DNA of 64,000 nucleotides from Rhizobium sp. 32-5/1 (GTDB taxonomy: Bacteria; Pseudomonadota; Alphaproteobacteria; Rhizobiales; Rhizobiaceae). A program made the translations under genes and the position numbers. The number at the start of each line of letters is the position of its first letter. The stretch's first letter is position 1. Shown here in pieces: positions 1 through 10,566 of the stretch. Under the pieces are notes generated by a model, which was not told where the DNA came from, ran no database searches, and was given only the letters and a program-made list of their open reading frames with translations. The stretch lies in assembly GCF_029537235.1 (NCBI RefSeq), contig NZ_CP120638.1, forward strand, positions 1,612,001 to 1,676,000, in the 5' to 3' direction.

Positions 1-1
1 G

Positions 2-2181
2 GATGCCGACGGTCTGGCGCTTGTTACCTGGGACATGCCGGACAAGTCGATGAATGTGTTCACCGCTGCCGTCCTTGAAGAGCTCAACGCGATCATCGAC
101 GCGGTCGTGGCCGATGCCGAAATCAAGGGCGTCGTCTTCACCTCCGGCAAGTCAACCTTCTCCGGCGGTGCCGATCTGTCGATGATCAAGGGCATGTTCA
201 CCTTCCAGGCCGAAGAGAAGAAGAAGAACCCGGACACCGCCACCGAGAAACTGTTCGAGCTTTGCGGCCAGATGAACGGCCTCTTCCGCAAGCTTGAAAC
301 CTGCGGCAAGCCCTGGGTTTCGGCGATCAACGGCACCTGCATGGGCGGCGCTTTCGAGCTGTCGCTGGCCTGCCACGGTCGCGTCGCCTCCAACGTCAAA
401 TCGGTCAAGATCGCGCTTCCGGAAGTCAAGGTCGGCATTTTCCCGGGCGCCGGCGGCACGCAGCGTGTACCGCGTCTGACGAATGCGCAGGACGCCCTGC
501 AGATGATGACCACCGGCTCCTCGCTCACCCCGCAGCGTGCCAAGGCGATGGGCCTCGTGCATGAACTGGCCGATCCCGACAAGCTCATCGACGCCGCAAA
601 AACCATGCTGAAGAACGGCCTCAAACCCGTCCAGCCCTGGGATGAAAAGGGCTTCAAGGTGCCCGGCGGCGGCATCTGGACGCCGGCTGCGGCCCAGCTC
701 TGGCCGGCGGCCTCCGGCATCCTGCGCCGCGAAACCTATGGCAACTATCCCGGCGCGCTCGCCATTCTGAAATGCGTCTATGAAGGCCTGCAGGTGCCGT
801 TCGACACCGGGCTGAAGATCGAGCAGCGTTACTTCACGCAGGTTCTGCAGACCACCGAGGCCTTCTCGATGATCCGCTCGCTGTTCGTCTCGATGCAGGA
901 ACTCGGCAAGGGCGCCCGTCGCCCAGCCGGTCCTCCAAAGTCCAAATTCGCCAAGATCGGCGTCGTCGGCGCCGGCTTCATGGGCGCCTCGATCGCCTAT
1001 GTCACGGCCGCTGCCGGCATTCCCGTCACGCTTGTCGACCGCGACATGGAAGCTGCCAGCAAGGGCAAGGCTCATTCCGAGGGTCTCGTGAAGGACTCGA
1101 TTGGCAAGGGCCGGATGACGCAGGAACAGGGTGAGGCGCTCTTGGCGCTGATCACCCCGTCCGCCGACTACAACGACCTGGCCGACGTCAAGCTCGTCGT
1201 CGAGGCCGTATTCGAGGACCGCCAGGTCAAGAAGGATGTGATCGAAAAGGTCGAGGCCGTTCTGGCCGAAGACGCAATCTTTGCCTCCAACACCTCGACT
1301 CTGCCGATCACCGGCCTTGCGAAGAATTCCAAGCGTCCGGCGCAGTTCATCGGCATCCACTTCTTCTCGCCGGTCGAAAAGATGATGCTGACGGAAGTCA
1401 TCATGGGCAAGGAAACCGGCGACGAGGCTTTGGCCGCAGCGCTCGATTTCGTCGCGGCGATCAAGAAGACGCCGATCGTCGTAAACGACACGCGCGGCTT
1501 CTACGTCAACCGCTGCGTCTTCCGCTATATCCACGAAGCCTATGACATGCTGATCGAAGGCGTGCCGGCGGCGATGATCGAGAATGCCGCCAAGATGGCC
1601 GGCATGCCGGTCGGGCCGCTGTCGCTCAACGACGAGGTGGCGATCGATCTTTCGCAGAAGATTCTCAAAGCTTCGATTGCCGATCTCGGCGAAGCGGCCG
1701 TCGATCCGCAGCACATGACGCTGATCAACAAGCTGGTCGACGACCTCGACCGCCGCGGCCGCAAGAACGGCAAGGGCTTCTACGACTACCCGGCTAAGCC
1801 CGCCAAGAAATCGCTCTGGCCGGGCCTGAAGGACCTCTTCCCGCAGAAGTCGGCCGACGCCTTCGACGTCAACGTGCTGAAACAGCGCTTCCTCGCCACG
1901 ATCGCGCTCGAAGCCGCCCGCACCATGGAAGAGGGCATCGTCACCGACCCCCGCGAAGCCGACGTCGGCTCCATCCTCGGCTTCGGCTTCGCCCCTATAC
2001 CGGCGGCACGCTGAGCTATATCGACGGCATGGGCGTGAAGGCCTTCGTGGCACTGTGCGAGAAACTGGCCGAGACTTACGGCGAGCATTTCCGGCCGACG
2101 GCTCTGCTGCAGGACATGGCAGCGAAGGGCGAGACGTTTTACGGGCGGTTTGATCCGTATGCGAAGAGGGAGGCGGCTTAG
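2..2181 (+). CDS. fadJ: Fatty acid oxidation complex alpha subunit FadJ (5' end outside window; one apparent frameshift)
   Basis: Multienzyme of beta-oxidation: an N-terminal enoyl-CoA hydratase domain (GGADL near nt 170; NGTCMGGAFELSLACHG near nt 330-375) followed by a 3-hydroxyacyl-CoA dehydrogenase whose NAD-binding GAGFMG lies near nt 970-985, with HFFSPVEKMMLTEVI near nt 1360-1400. The reading frame is open from base 2 upstream of the first ATG (35), so the true start lies before the window. The frame breaks at the CCCC run 1992-1995: as written it ends at 2014, but one extra C restores the family ending (FAPYTGGTLSYIDGMG) and runs on to TAG at 2179-2181. A sequencing deletion is likelier than a real mutation. 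The family assignment is secure; fadB versus fadJ naming is not resolvable here. Confidence 0.93.
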
Positions 2182-2189
2182 GCCGCCTC
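2170..2189 (+). terminator. Hairpin over the fadJ stop codon
   Basis: Perfect 8-bp stem GAGGCGGC / GCCGCCTC with a four-base loop that contains the TAG stop. No strong T-run follows, so this may be a weak or Rho-assisted terminator, or an mRNA-stabilising hairpin. Confidence 0.45.
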
Positions 2190-2357
2190 TACCAGGATCC
2201 TCATCCTCATATTGTTTGGTTTTGTTTAGAAGTCATTCCTTGAAGGAGCAATGACCACCCCAGTTCTGTTGTTTATACGTTGACAGTGACATCGCGATTT
2301 CTCTAGATACGGCAATTTTAAGTTTAAGAAACATACCTGCCGAAATTAGTGGGTCCT

Positions 2358-3044
2358 ATGAAGAGCCGAATATATCTAATTGTTTTGCTCGCAGCCGCCA
2401 GCGCTGCATTCATGCTCATCAACGGAGGCGTCGATAGGTTTGGACCATCAACTTATATAATTCCATCATGTCTAGCTGTAGCGGCCGTCGGTCTGATGTT
2501 CCGTTTTCGAAGGCTTTTTCTACCGGAACTTCATCTTGTTATCTGGACCGCCGTAGCACTTTGTCTTATGTTCACATACATTAACCGTGACCATCTTTTT
2601 CACCACGGTAACCGGCTCTTGGCCGCGATCCTTCCCGGAAAGGCTATCGCCGTAACAACGAACAACGGGCGATCTGAAGTGCTTGTGCATAAAGCAACCG
2701 GAGGTCATTTCGAGACATCAGCGAAGATCAACGGTCGCGAACTGACCATGTTGGTTGACACGGGAGCAAGCCAGATCGTTTTAAGTCATGCGGACGCCCG
2801 AAAAATTGGTATCGACATGCAGAAGTTGGAATTCAATGTTCCGGTTTCGACAGCTGGCGGCTTGAGATTGAATGCCCTGACCACCCTGCGCATCGTTTCA
2901 ATCGGGTCTATTTCACGCCACACAGTTCCGGCATTGGTATCGCAGAAAAACGAGCTTGATCAGAGCTTGCTGGGGATGAGCTTCTTGTCGAGTCTCGCCT
3001 CATTCCAAATGAGTGCCGACGAATTGAGACTAACCGATTATTGA
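2358..3044 (+). CDS. Membrane-anchored retropepsin-like aspartic protease (TIGR02281-type)
   Basis: About 228 residues. The N-terminal third has three hydrophobic segments (roughly residues 5-22, 33-50, 58-75). It is followed by a soluble domain with the single aspartic-protease motif VDTGAS (nt 2754-2771, residues about 133-138) and the distal LLGMSFLSSLASF motif near the C-terminus. One motif per chain means it should act as a dimer, with the catalytic domain probably facing the periplasm. The ATG at 2358 is preferred to the GTG at 2349 because the hydrophobic segment starts directly after it. The gene stands alone between fadJ and a convergent permease. Substrates of this alphaproteobacterial family are not known. 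Confidence 0.82.
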   Translation: MKSRIYLIVLLAAASAAFMLINGGVDRFGPSTYIIPSCLAVAAVGLMFRFRRLFLPELHLVIWTAVALCLMFTYINRDHLFHHGNRLLAAILPGKAIAVTTNNGRSEVLVHKATGGHFETSAKINGRELTMLVDTGASQIVLSHADARKIGIDMQKLEFNVPVSTAGGLRLNALTTLRIVSIGSISRHTVPALVSQKNELDQSLLGMSFLSSLASFQMSADELRLTDY

Positions 3045-3175
3045 CGTCTAACCTCCTGATCCGCCGCGACTGTTGCGTTTACCGTTCGCTGTTCGGCAAC
3101 GTGGTCCAATCACATTCGCAAACTGCTCGAAATTTATTCAATGACACTGCAGCGCGAAGCCTCCGCGGGATCTCC

Positions 3176-4115
3176 CTACATTTCCTCCCCGGCCACGCCC
3201 TTATCCTCCCGTGCTGTCGGCGATGACAGCGCAAACAGGCCCGACGCAATGATAAGCCCAGCCCCGGCAACCGTCGTCAGATAGGGCACCTCGCCGAAGA
3301 ACAAAAACCCCAGAGCGGGGCCCAGAGCATGCCGGTATATTCGAAGGAGGTGACGACGCTGGCTTTGGCGATGCGGTAGGCGTTGGTGAGGAGCGTCATG
3401 GCGACCGCGGCGATAACGCCGCAGGAGGCGATCAAAAGGAAATCATGCGGGTTGGGCCAGACCCAGGGGCGGATCAGGAATTCGATCGACTTGTGGCTTG
3501 CCTCGTGGATGCCGGTGGCATGGAAAAACCGGCAATGAGCAGCGCGCCGATGAGATAGACGCCGTTCTGGTAGAAGGACATGACCGAGGCGGAGACATCA
3601 CTGCCCATCCTGCGCGCCATCAGCATGGCGAGCGCATAAGTTGCCGCCGAAAACAGCGAGAGCAGGGCCGCCGGCTCGAACAGGCCGGCGCCCGGGCGCA
3701 GCATCACCATGACGCCGATGAAGCCGACACAGACCGCCGCGATCCTCCGCCAGCCGATCGCCTCACCCAGCAAGGGTGCGGCGAGCGCCAGCATGAACAG
3801 CGGCACTGTGAAATAGAGCGCCACGGCATCGGCCAGCGGCAGCGCCGGAAAGGCCATATAATAACTGGTATAGGCGACGAGCAGCAGAAGAGCCCGGCCG
3901 GCAAGCGGCCAGACATTGCGGGCGAAGATCGAGCCAAGGCCGGATTCCACATGAACGAAGGCAAGCAGGAGCGGGATCGCGACAACGCCGCGCGTCGCCA
4001 CCACCTGGGTCAGCGGATAGCTGCCGGACACCGCCTTGATGATCGCGTCCTGTAGCGAAAAGATCAGGATGCCGAGGCACAGATAGGCGATCCCCAAGGC
4101 CGCGCGATTCTGCAA
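3176..4115 (-). CDS. EamA/DMT-family permease, two apparent frameshifts
   Basis: Ten-helix drug/metabolite transporter type protein, about 313 residues when repaired. As written the frame stops early at 3474 (213 aa). A missing base in the T-run read on the minus strand (AAAAA at 3524-3528) restores a second-half EamA domain, and a second missing base at 3303-3311 (AAAAACCCC) restores the last helices ending at TAG 3178-3176. Two independent homopolymer deletions in one gene point to sequence error. The substrate is unknown; a second EamA protein lies at 7137-8015, and their N-termini resemble each other (IFSLQDAIIK versus LFSLQDAAVK), suggesting paralogues. Confidence 0.82.
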
Positions 4116-4202
4116 GGTTAGCCTCCCCTTCCGAAAGGCCGATGCTGCCCTGCTTTCAAGCCCGGTGCGCTTCGTTTCGCGACATGACCGGCGTTTTCCT
4201 GC

Positions 4203-4988
4203 TTACAGGTCCGGCAGGGCACTTTCAGTGGTTATGCCGTCGTTCAAATCTTCTTTGGCGATGGCCGGGATTGTGCCGCGCGGATCGGAGCCAGAAAATC
4301 CAAGGCGGGCCTCTGCGGCAACCGCAGCCTTGTCGGAAAGCGGTGATCCGTCCGGCACCGTCGCCCAGCCGCTCTCCACAAGCCAGGCGGCGGGATCGAG
4401 GCCCGCGACGGTGCAGGTGCTGATGACGGTGCCCGTCCATCGGCCCTCCGGCACGCGGCAGACCAGTGCGCGGGCCCGCAGAAAATTGCGCAACGCCGTT
4501 CGCGCAACCATGCCGCAAGGCCAGGATTTTCCGCCACTGTCGCAGACGCGCGCGGCGTCCTGGGGCTCGATACCCTCCAACTGCAGGAGCCTATCACCGA
4601 AGCGGATCAGCCCCGCCGAAACGGCGACCGGGTTGCGCAGAACAGTGGTGACCGGCTTTACCTCCTTGGCGGTGGGCTCGGACAGCGGCGGGCGGGGCTC
4701 GATCCGCTCCAGCGGCGCAGTCAATACCTCCTCGGGCAGCCCGAATTGCAACGGTTCGATGCTGCGCACCGCCAGCGCTTCCCCATCGGAAAGATCCGCC
4801 GCATTGTCCTCGTCCAGTCCCGCATCATCGGTCTCGCCGAGATCGGCCATATCAGGCGTTTCCAGCACGAAATCCGACGTCGCAGCACTTTCGCGGCCCC
4901 TGATCGTCGCGGAACCGAAAGACAAGAGCATGATGGTCAAGGCAATACCGGCGCAGCCGCCGCCAAGCGTCAGGAGATGCTGCTTCAT
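4203..4988 (-). CDS. Membrane-anchored thermonuclease-like (SNase-fold) protein
   Basis: About 261 residues. An N-terminal signal anchor (residues 5-28, hydrophobic) is followed by an acidic low-complexity linker rich in D, E and A, then a C-terminal domain from residue ~150 resembling staphylococcal-nuclease-like proteins of rhizobia (IRFGDRLLQLEGIEPQD; a cysteine pair in VCDSGGKSWPCG). Catalytic Arg/Glu residues of the classic nuclease are not evident to me, so enzymatic activity is uncertain. The start is placed at the ATG at 4988, directly before the signal segment, rather than at upstream in-frame codons that overlap the neighbouring regulator. It lies 46 bp downstream of the S24 regulator on the same strand, so the two may be co-transcribed. 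Confidence 0.62.
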   Translation of the reverse strand: MKQHLLTLGGGCAGIALTIMLLSFGSATIRGRESAATSDFVLETPDMADLGETDDAGLDEDNAADLSDGEALAVRSIEPLQFGLPEEVLTAPLERIEPRPPLSEPTAKEVKPVTTVLRNPVAVSAGLIRFGDRLLQLEGIEPQDAARVCDSGGKSWPCGMVARTALRNFLRARALVCRVPEGRWTGTVISTCTVAGLDPAAWLVESGWATVPDGSPLSDKAAVAAEARLGFSGSDPRGTIPAIAKEDLNDGITTESALPDL

Positions 4989-5034
4989 CAGGAAACATAT
5001 CCTATGGTCGAGACGTCGCGCATCCTCGCCACGT

Positions 5035-5700
5035 CTACTGGCTTGCCCAGATGATCCGCGCGATCCACTCGACGTCGCTGACATCGAAGGTCCGGTTCGC
5101 ATGGTCTGGATTGAGCGAGAGAAGCTCGATGCTGCGCACCGTCTGGCGCACCAGTACCTTGGCCATGACCTCGCCCTCCTTGGTTTTCACGACCACGCGG
5201 TCGCCGCGGCGGATCTGCGCGCCGGGCTCGACGATCAGCACGTCGCCGTCGCGATAGAGCGGCAGCATGCTGTCGCCCTGGATTTCCAGTGCGTAGACAC
5301 CGGCCTTGGTGCCGGGGGCTGCCGGAAAATCGACCACGTCCCAGCCTTGGCCGGCCGGAAAGCCGCCATCGTCGAAAAAGCCGCCGGCACCAGCCTGGGC
5401 AAAGCCGAGCAGCGGTATCGAGCCGGCCTGCGGCGGAAACGCGCCGTCCGGAAACTGTCCGTCACGGCCATCTGGACGCAGAAAATCCATGAACTGGACG
5501 ATCGTGGAACCCGTCGCGTCCAGCACCTTGGCGATCGATTCGGTCGACGGCCAGCGCTCGCGACCGTCCACGGAATGCCGCTTGGATTTGTTGAACGACG
5601 TCGGGTCGAGGCCGGCCCTGCGGGCAAGGCCGGACGGAGACAATTGATGACGCTCGGCGAGCGCATCGATGGCTCCCCAAATGCTGTCATGTGAAAACAT
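5035..5700 (-). CDS. HTH / S24 (LexA-like) transcriptional regulator
   Basis: About 221 residues. The N-terminal helix-turn-helix (residues ~3-60, LSPSGLARRAGLDPTSFNKSK) is followed by an S24 peptidase domain with the nucleophile motif QGDSM and a downstream conserved lysine in GEVMAKVL. Such proteins repress genes and may self-cleave on RecA stimulation. The start at 5700 is supported by AGGATGG about six bases upstream; an ATG at 5709 is an alternative. It lies in host DNA, far from the prophage immunity region, and is widespread in Rhizobiaceae as a chromosomal gene. The 203 bp between it and the divergent antiporter probably holds both promoters. Confidence 0.8.
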   Translation of the reverse strand: MFSHDSIWGAIDALAERHQLSPSGLARRAGLDPTSFNKSKRHSVDGRERWPSTESIAKVLDATGSTIVQFMDFLRPDGRDGQFPDGAFPPQAGSIPLLGFAQAGAGGFFDDGGFPAGQGWDVVDFPAAPGTKAGVYALEIQGDSMLPLYRDGDVLIVEPGAQIRRGDRVVVKTKEGEVMAKVLVRQTVRSIELLSLNPDHANRTFDVSDVEWIARIIWASQ

Positions 5701-5903
5701 CGTTGCCATCCTGCGGGCGGACAAGGCGCAAGACAGGCGCCTCTTCTCTCGGCGGCAAGATTACCGAAATGCCGGGCACGAGTAAAGGCGGAGAGGAAAA
5801 TAATCCTCGCACCGGAGATCTCTCAGAAAGAACACAATATTGAAATGCCGCCCTGGAGGCCTATTCTTGTTCGAACAGAGACAGGCGAGCGGCGGGCGTA
5901 TTT

Positions 5904-6989
5904 TTGTATTCCATTCTCAAATCCGAAATCCTGCTGCTGGTGGCGCTTCTGGCGGGCGTGCTCGGTTATATGTTCGAGCACAGCCTGCTCGAAGCCGGGC
6001 AAGCCATGGCGCTTGCCGGGGCCGCATTTCTGGTGGGGGCGATCGTGCTGGCCTCAATGCGGGTTGCCCATCATGCCGAGGTGCTGGCGGCCCGGGTCGG
6101 TGATCCCTATGGCACGATGATCCTGACCTTGTCGGCTGTGCTCGTCGAGGTCATCATCCTCGCCATCCTCATGACCAAGGAAGCCTCGCCGACGCTGGTG
6201 CGCGATACGATTTATGCGGCGGTCATGCTCGACATCAACGGCATTCTCGGGCTGGCGGCGCTTCTCGGCGGCATCAAGCATGGCGAGCAGTCCTATAATG
6301 ACGATTCCAGCCGCACCTACAGCGTGATGATCCTGACCGCCATGGGCATTTCCATGGTCGTGCCGGAATTTATTCCGCAAGCCAAATGGCATTTCTATTC
6401 CGCCTTCACCATCGTCGCCATGGTGACGCTCTATGCGGTTTTCCTGCGCATGCAGGTCGGCGCCCACAGCTACTTCTTCAGCTACAGCTATCCGAAGACG
6501 AAGGCGAAAACCGACGAGGCACCGCTGCAGGATACGCCCATCCTCGGTTCGATCTTTATCCTGGTCATCGGCGTCATCATCATCGGTGGACTGGCGGAGG
6601 TCATGTCGGTGCTTCTGACCGCAGGGCTCAAGGGGACCGGCGCACCGCCGGTGCTGGCCGCGATCGTGGTTGCGGCCATTTCCGCAGCACCGGAAATCCT
6701 GACTGCCCTTCGGGCCGCCCTTGCCAACCGCATGCAGGCGGTGGTCAACATCGCGCTCGGCGCATCGCTATCGACGGTGATCCTGACCGTGCCCGTGATG
6801 GAGGCGATCGCGCTTTATACCGGCCAGCCCTTCATCATGGCGATGACCCCGGTGCAGACGGTCATGGTGGCGATCACGCTGATCGTTGCGGCCATCAACC
6901 TCAACGACGGCGAAACCAATGCCATCGAGGGCATGACGCATTTCGTGCTGTTTGCCACCTTCCTCATGCTGTCGGTGCTTGGACTGTAG
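5904..6989 (+). CDS. Calcium/proton antiporter, ChaA/y4hA-like (CaCA family)
   Basis: About 361 residues and 10-11 hydrophobic segments. Two alpha-repeat-like stretches with acidic residues typical of cation/proton exchangers are visible: VLVEVIILAILM near residue 80 and AAPEILTALRAALANRMQAVVNIALGAS near residue 260-285. It should exchange Ca2+ (or Na+/K+) for protons across the inner membrane. The start is a TTG at 5904 directly after a T5 run. No good ribosome-binding site is visible, and an undercalled T there would join an upstream in-frame ATG at 5845, so the N-terminus is uncertain. Confidence 0.85.
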   Translation: MYSILKSEILLLVALLAGVLGYMFEHSLLEAGQAMALAGAAFLVGAIVLASMRVAHHAEVLAARVGDPYGTMILTLSAVLVEVIILAILMTKEASPTLVRDTIYAAVMLDINGILGLAALLGGIKHGEQSYNDDSSRTYSVMILTAMGISMVVPEFIPQAKWHFYSAFTIVAMVTLYAVFLRMQVGAHSYFFSYSYPKTKAKTDEAPLQDTPILGSIFILVIGVIIIGGLAEVMSVLLTAGLKGTGAPPVLAAIVVAAISAAPEILTALRAALANRMQAVVNIALGASLSTVILTVPVMEAIALYTGQPFIMAMTPVQTVMVAITLIVAAINLNDGETNAIEGMTHFVLFATFLMLSVLGL

Positions 6990-7136
6990 CCGAGGGCAGG
7001 CAAGGCGGCAGGGATGGCATGACGGCCCCCATTTTTCACCACATCGCCTCCCCGGGGTGCCCTTTCGCGCAACGCGGCGCCGCGCTATCAGAAAGGCCTG
7101 CCCGCATCATCGGACAGAGCGCCCTGGAGCCTTCCC

Positions 7137-8015
7137 GTGAACCCTTCCGTCCTGTCCGGCATCCTCTTGACGATCTTTTCCTATTTCCTGTTTTCGCTTC
7201 AGGATGCCGCGGTCAAATGGCTGGTGGTCGGCCTGCCGGTTTTCCAGATCCTGTTCGTGCGCAGCATCACGATCTTTGCTCTGTGCCTTGTTGTCGGCCG
7301 CAGCGCCGTTGTTCGCAAATCGATCGCCTCGCCGGTGCTGAAGCCGATGTTCATCCGCAACCTGCTGCTGCTCGCGGCCTGGCTTTCCTATTATACGGCG
7401 GCACGCGACCTCGGGCTCGCGGAACTGACGACGCTCTATTACGCCTCGCCGATCCTGATCACTATTCTCGCCGTGCCGATCCTCAAGGAACACGTCCCGC
7501 CGCTGCGCTGGATCGCCGTGGTCGTCGGGTTTGCCGGGGTCATGGTCGCCTGCGATCCGCTGGGCGCGGGCATGACGCTCAACACGCCGGTGCTGCTCGC
7601 ACTGCAGGCTGCGGTGTTCTGGGCGATCGGCACGGTGCTGTTGCGCAAGACGGCCTTGATGGAGGTGACGCTGGTGCAGATGACGCTGTCGAGCGGCTTC
7701 TTCATCCTGTTTACCTGCGTTCCGATGGCGATCTATTGGGTTCAGCCGACGCTTCTCGATCTCGGCCTGATGGCCGGCACGGGCATCATCGCCGGGATCG
7801 CCCAATATGCGCTTTTCGAGGGCATGCGCCGGGCACCTGTCTCTGTTCTCGCGCCGTTCGAATATTCCTCGCTGGTCTGGGCGTTCCTGCTGGGTTTCGC
7901 CATCTGGGGCGATATTCCGGGCGCGCAGGTCTTTGCAGGTGCCGCGCTGATCATTTCCGCCGGCATGATCATCATTGCCGGCGAGCGCTTTTCCCGCAGG
8001 CTGCGCGACAGCTGA
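7137..8015 (+). CDS. EamA/DMT-family permease
   Basis: About 292 residues, ten hydrophobic segments in two EamA repeats, intact. The start is the GTG at 7137 with GGAG some ten bases upstream. Substrate not predictable from sequence. It is related to the broken permease at 3176-4115 and lies about 150 bp downstream of the antiporter gene, same strand. Confidence 0.86.
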   Translation: MNPSVLSGILLTIFSYFLFSLQDAAVKWLVVGLPVFQILFVRSITIFALCLVVGRSAVVRKSIASPVLKPMFIRNLLLLAAWLSYYTAARDLGLAELTTLYYASPILITILAVPILKEHVPPLRWIAVVVGFAGVMVACDPLGAGMTLNTPVLLALQAAVFWAIGTVLLRKTALMEVTLVQMTLSSGFFILFTCVPMAIYWVQPTLLDLGLMAGTGIIAGIAQYALFEGMRRAPVSVLAPFEYSSLVWAFLLGFAIWGDIPGAQVFAGAALIISAGMIIIAGERFSRRLRDS

Positions 8016-8143
8016 GGGTTGTCCGCACTCCAATTCACCTTCGCCTCTCTCGCAAGATTCATCGTTCCGTCATCTGCGCTTCATGGCCCTGTCACCCCAG
8101 CGGTCTATCGCCATCGCATGGATCACGGACATGGAGCATTGTC

Positions 8144-9166
8144 ATGCGATGGGCAGCCCCGATCTTTGCAGCTGTTGTTCTCGCCGCCGTCACGGTCAAC
8201 GGCATCGCCGCCGAGACGACGCGGACCAGCCAGATCCTCAACCGGCTGCAGGATGCCAACCAATGGCGCAGCCACATCATGGTCGTGGCACACCGGGCGG
8301 GCTGGAAGGAGAACGGCAGGATACGGATGGCGGAGAACTCGCTGGCCTCGATCCGCTACGCCATCAATCTTGGCGCCGAAATCGTCGAAATGGATATCCG
8401 TAAAACCGCAGACGGCCGATTGATCGTCATGCACGACAGCTGGCTCGACCGGACGACGACCTGCAAGGGCGAGGTCGATAAACGCACCCTGACCGACCTG
8501 CAGGCCTGTCGGCTGATCGTCGAGGGCACTGGTATCATCACCGACGAACCGATACCGACCCTGGAACAGGCTCTGGCCACCGCGAAAGGCCGCATCCTCG
8601 TCAATATCGACAACAAGCTCGGCCCCGACGCCCTGCCCGAGATCGCGGCCACGGCCCGCGCCATGGGCATGGCCGATGGCATCCTGATCAAGGAAGCCGT
8701 CTGGAACGCCAAGCGGATCGACGACACCAAGGCGGTGCTCGCGAGCGTCGGCGACGACGTGCCGTTCATGCCGATCCTGGCGGACGATGCCGTGCACGAA
8801 GCCCGCTTCATGACGCAGGCAACCCGGGCGTTTTCCGCCTTCGCGGCGGAACTCGTGACCTGGCATGAGACCGGCGCGCCGCTGACGGATCGCGGTGGAC
8901 CGCTGTTCAGCGCCATGGCACGGGCGGCAGCGATTGCCGGCAACTGGCATCTCTGGGTCAACACCTATCCGATCGTCAACAGACCGGGCGCCATGCTGGC
9001 CGGCGGACGCGGCGACGAACTCGCCGTCTTCGGACAGCGGCCGGAGGAGGTCTACGGCTTCTGGGCCGATCGCGGCGCAACCATCATCCAGACGGACGAA
9101 CCGAAGCTGGCGATCGAATGGCTGGAGGCCAATGGCTACCGGGTGCCGTACGACCTGACGAACTGA
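8144..9166 (+). CDS. Secreted glycerophosphodiester phosphodiesterase family protein
   Basis: About 340 residues. An N-terminal signal peptide (residues 1-22, ending near GIAAE) precedes a GDPD TIM-barrel: VVAHRAG with the first catalytic His, ENSLASI with the metal-binding Glu, EMDIRKTADGRLIVMHDS with the E-x-D pair and second His. It should hydrolyse glycerophosphodiesters in the periplasm to sn-glycerol 3-phosphate and an alcohol. The ATG at 8144 is chosen because the signal peptide begins there; the same frame stays open far upstream by chance through the two preceding genes. Confidence 0.87.
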   Translation: MRWAAPIFAAVVLAAVTVNGIAAETTRTSQILNRLQDANQWRSHIMVVAHRAGWKENGRIRMAENSLASIRYAINLGAEIVEMDIRKTADGRLIVMHDSWLDRTTTCKGEVDKRTLTDLQACRLIVEGTGIITDEPIPTLEQALATAKGRILVNIDNKLGPDALPEIAATARAMGMADGILIKEAVWNAKRIDDTKAVLASVGDDVPFMPILADDAVHEARFMTQATRAFSAFAAELVTWHETGAPLTDRGGPLFSAMARAAAIAGNWHLWVNTYPIVNRPGAMLAGGRGDELAVFGQRPEEVYGFWADRGATIIQTDEPKLAIEWLEANGYRVPYDLTN

Positions 9167-9341
9167 GAAAGCCGGCGACAGGTGGTGCCCCAGAGGAGAG
9201 CGTTTGCGGCCACTTGAGCCCCGGTTCACGGTTAAGTGCCGGTAAAAGACGCATTTGCCCTTAAATCTGTCAGCCTCAATCTCTATATCCGTGCCTACGG
9301 GTCCAAAGGACCCAGGGAGAAGTTTGAGAGGAACGGATTGA

Positions 9342-10383
9342 ATGCAGCGTTTTGGACGGTTTCTTGCCCTTGCGGCGGTGGGTTTGACGGTGATGCTCAC
9401 CGTGGTCGATGTGGCCGAGGCGCGCCGCTCCAGCAGCGGCTTTGGCAGCCGCGGCACACGCACGTTCCAGACACCCGCAATCACCCGCACGGCGCCGAAT
9501 ACCGCAACGCCGATCGACCGGACGATGACGCAGCCTGGCGCAAACCAGGCGACCGGCCAGCAGGGCCTTGGCCAGGCGGCACGCCCCGGAACGCAAGGTC
9601 GCGGCCTGTTCGGCGGTTTCGCCGGCTCCATGCTCGGTGGTCTGGCGCTCGGCGGGCTGATCGGCATGATGATGGGCACCGGTTTTGGCGGCGGCATCGG
9701 CTTCCTCGGCCTGCTCTTGCAGATGGCGCTGATTGCGGGCGCCGTCATGCTCGCCATGCGTTTTTCGGCCGCGGCCGGCAGACGGCGTCAGCCGGTTATG
9801 CGCCGGGAACGGCCTCCGGGCGCTCCGGTGGATCGGCCTCGCCGCTTTCAGGTTTCGGCCAGGGTTTTGGCTCGCAAGCCAACCGCGAGGCCACCAGCCC
9901 CGGCTTCAGCATTCCGCGCATCGGTGGCGGCAACCGTCCCTTGCCCGTGCAGGAGGCAAGTGCCGCGACGGACGAAATCGGCATTGGTCCGGAGGATCTC
10001 GACGTGTTCGAGACGATCCTGAAACAAGTGCAGTCCGCCTATGCCGGCGAAGATTATGCGACCTTGCGCAAGCTGACGACGCCGGAGGCCATGTCCTACC
10101 TTGCCGAAGAACTGAGCGACAATGCCACCAAGGGCCTGAAAAACGAGGTCAGCGACGTGAGCCTTGTGCAGGGCGATGTCGCCGAATCCTGGCGCGAAGA
10201 CAATGACGACTATGCCACGGTTGCCATGCGCTACGAGAGCATCGACGTACTGCGGGAACGCGCGACCGGCCGCGTGGTCGAGGAGACCCGGACAGGCTGA
10301 CGGAAACCGTCGAACTCTGGACGTTCCTGCGCAAGCGCGGCGGCAATTGGCAGGTTTCCGCCATTCAGGGCGCCGCGACCTGA
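9342..10383 (+). CDS. Tim44-like domain protein, two apparent frameshifts
   Basis: Signal/anchor segment at residues ~5-25, an S/T/P/Q-rich stretch, then glycine-rich hydrophobic segments (GGFAGSMLGGLALGGLIGMMMG and a following helix), and a C-terminal Tim44-like domain (DLDVFETILKQVQSAYAGEDYATLRKLTTPEAM). The frame breaks at T5 9761-9765 and again at CCC 10287-10289. Adding one base at each yields a continuous protein ending VELWTFLRKRGGNWQVSAIQ and stopping at 10381-10383. Bacterial Tim44-domain membrane proteins are conserved but of unsettled function. The strong terminator at 10418 directly follows. Confidence 0.8.
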
Positions 10384-10417
10384 TCAGGTCGGAGAGTCTG
10401 ACAGATCGCTCCATCAG

Positions 10418-10449
10418 AGGTCCGGTGCACCCGTTGCACCGGGCCTTTT
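10418..10449 (+). terminator. Rho-independent terminator after the Tim44-like gene
   Basis: Twelve-base-pair stem (10418-10429 with 10435-10446, core CCGGTGCA / TGCACCGG, one G-T pair), five-base loop, followed by TTTT. Confidence 0.85.
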
Positions 10450-10566
10450 GCTATCGGAAGACCAGATCGCCCATCTCCGCTGCACTGGAAAGTGAGACGG
10501 CACCCTTGCAAGCGCGAAGACAAGACCGTACCTCCCACAGATCACGCTGACACAGGCTAGGAACCC

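Noticed and set aside
152..2053. Very long minus-strand frame opposite fadJ
   Set aside because: It is antisense to a clear fatty-acid oxidation gene in GC-rich DNA, where the wobble positions leave the opposite strand free of stops; its protein is Arg/His/Asp-rich without domain character.
4165..5694. Long plus-strand frame across the nuclease-like and S24 regulator genes
   Set aside because: It is antisense to two recognisable proteins and lacks any domain; a GC-rich shadow frame.
6386..8143. Extension of the phosphodiesterase frame far upstream to 6386
   Set aside because: It runs through the antiporter and permease genes in another frame with non-protein-like sequence; the real N-terminus is the signal peptide at 8144.
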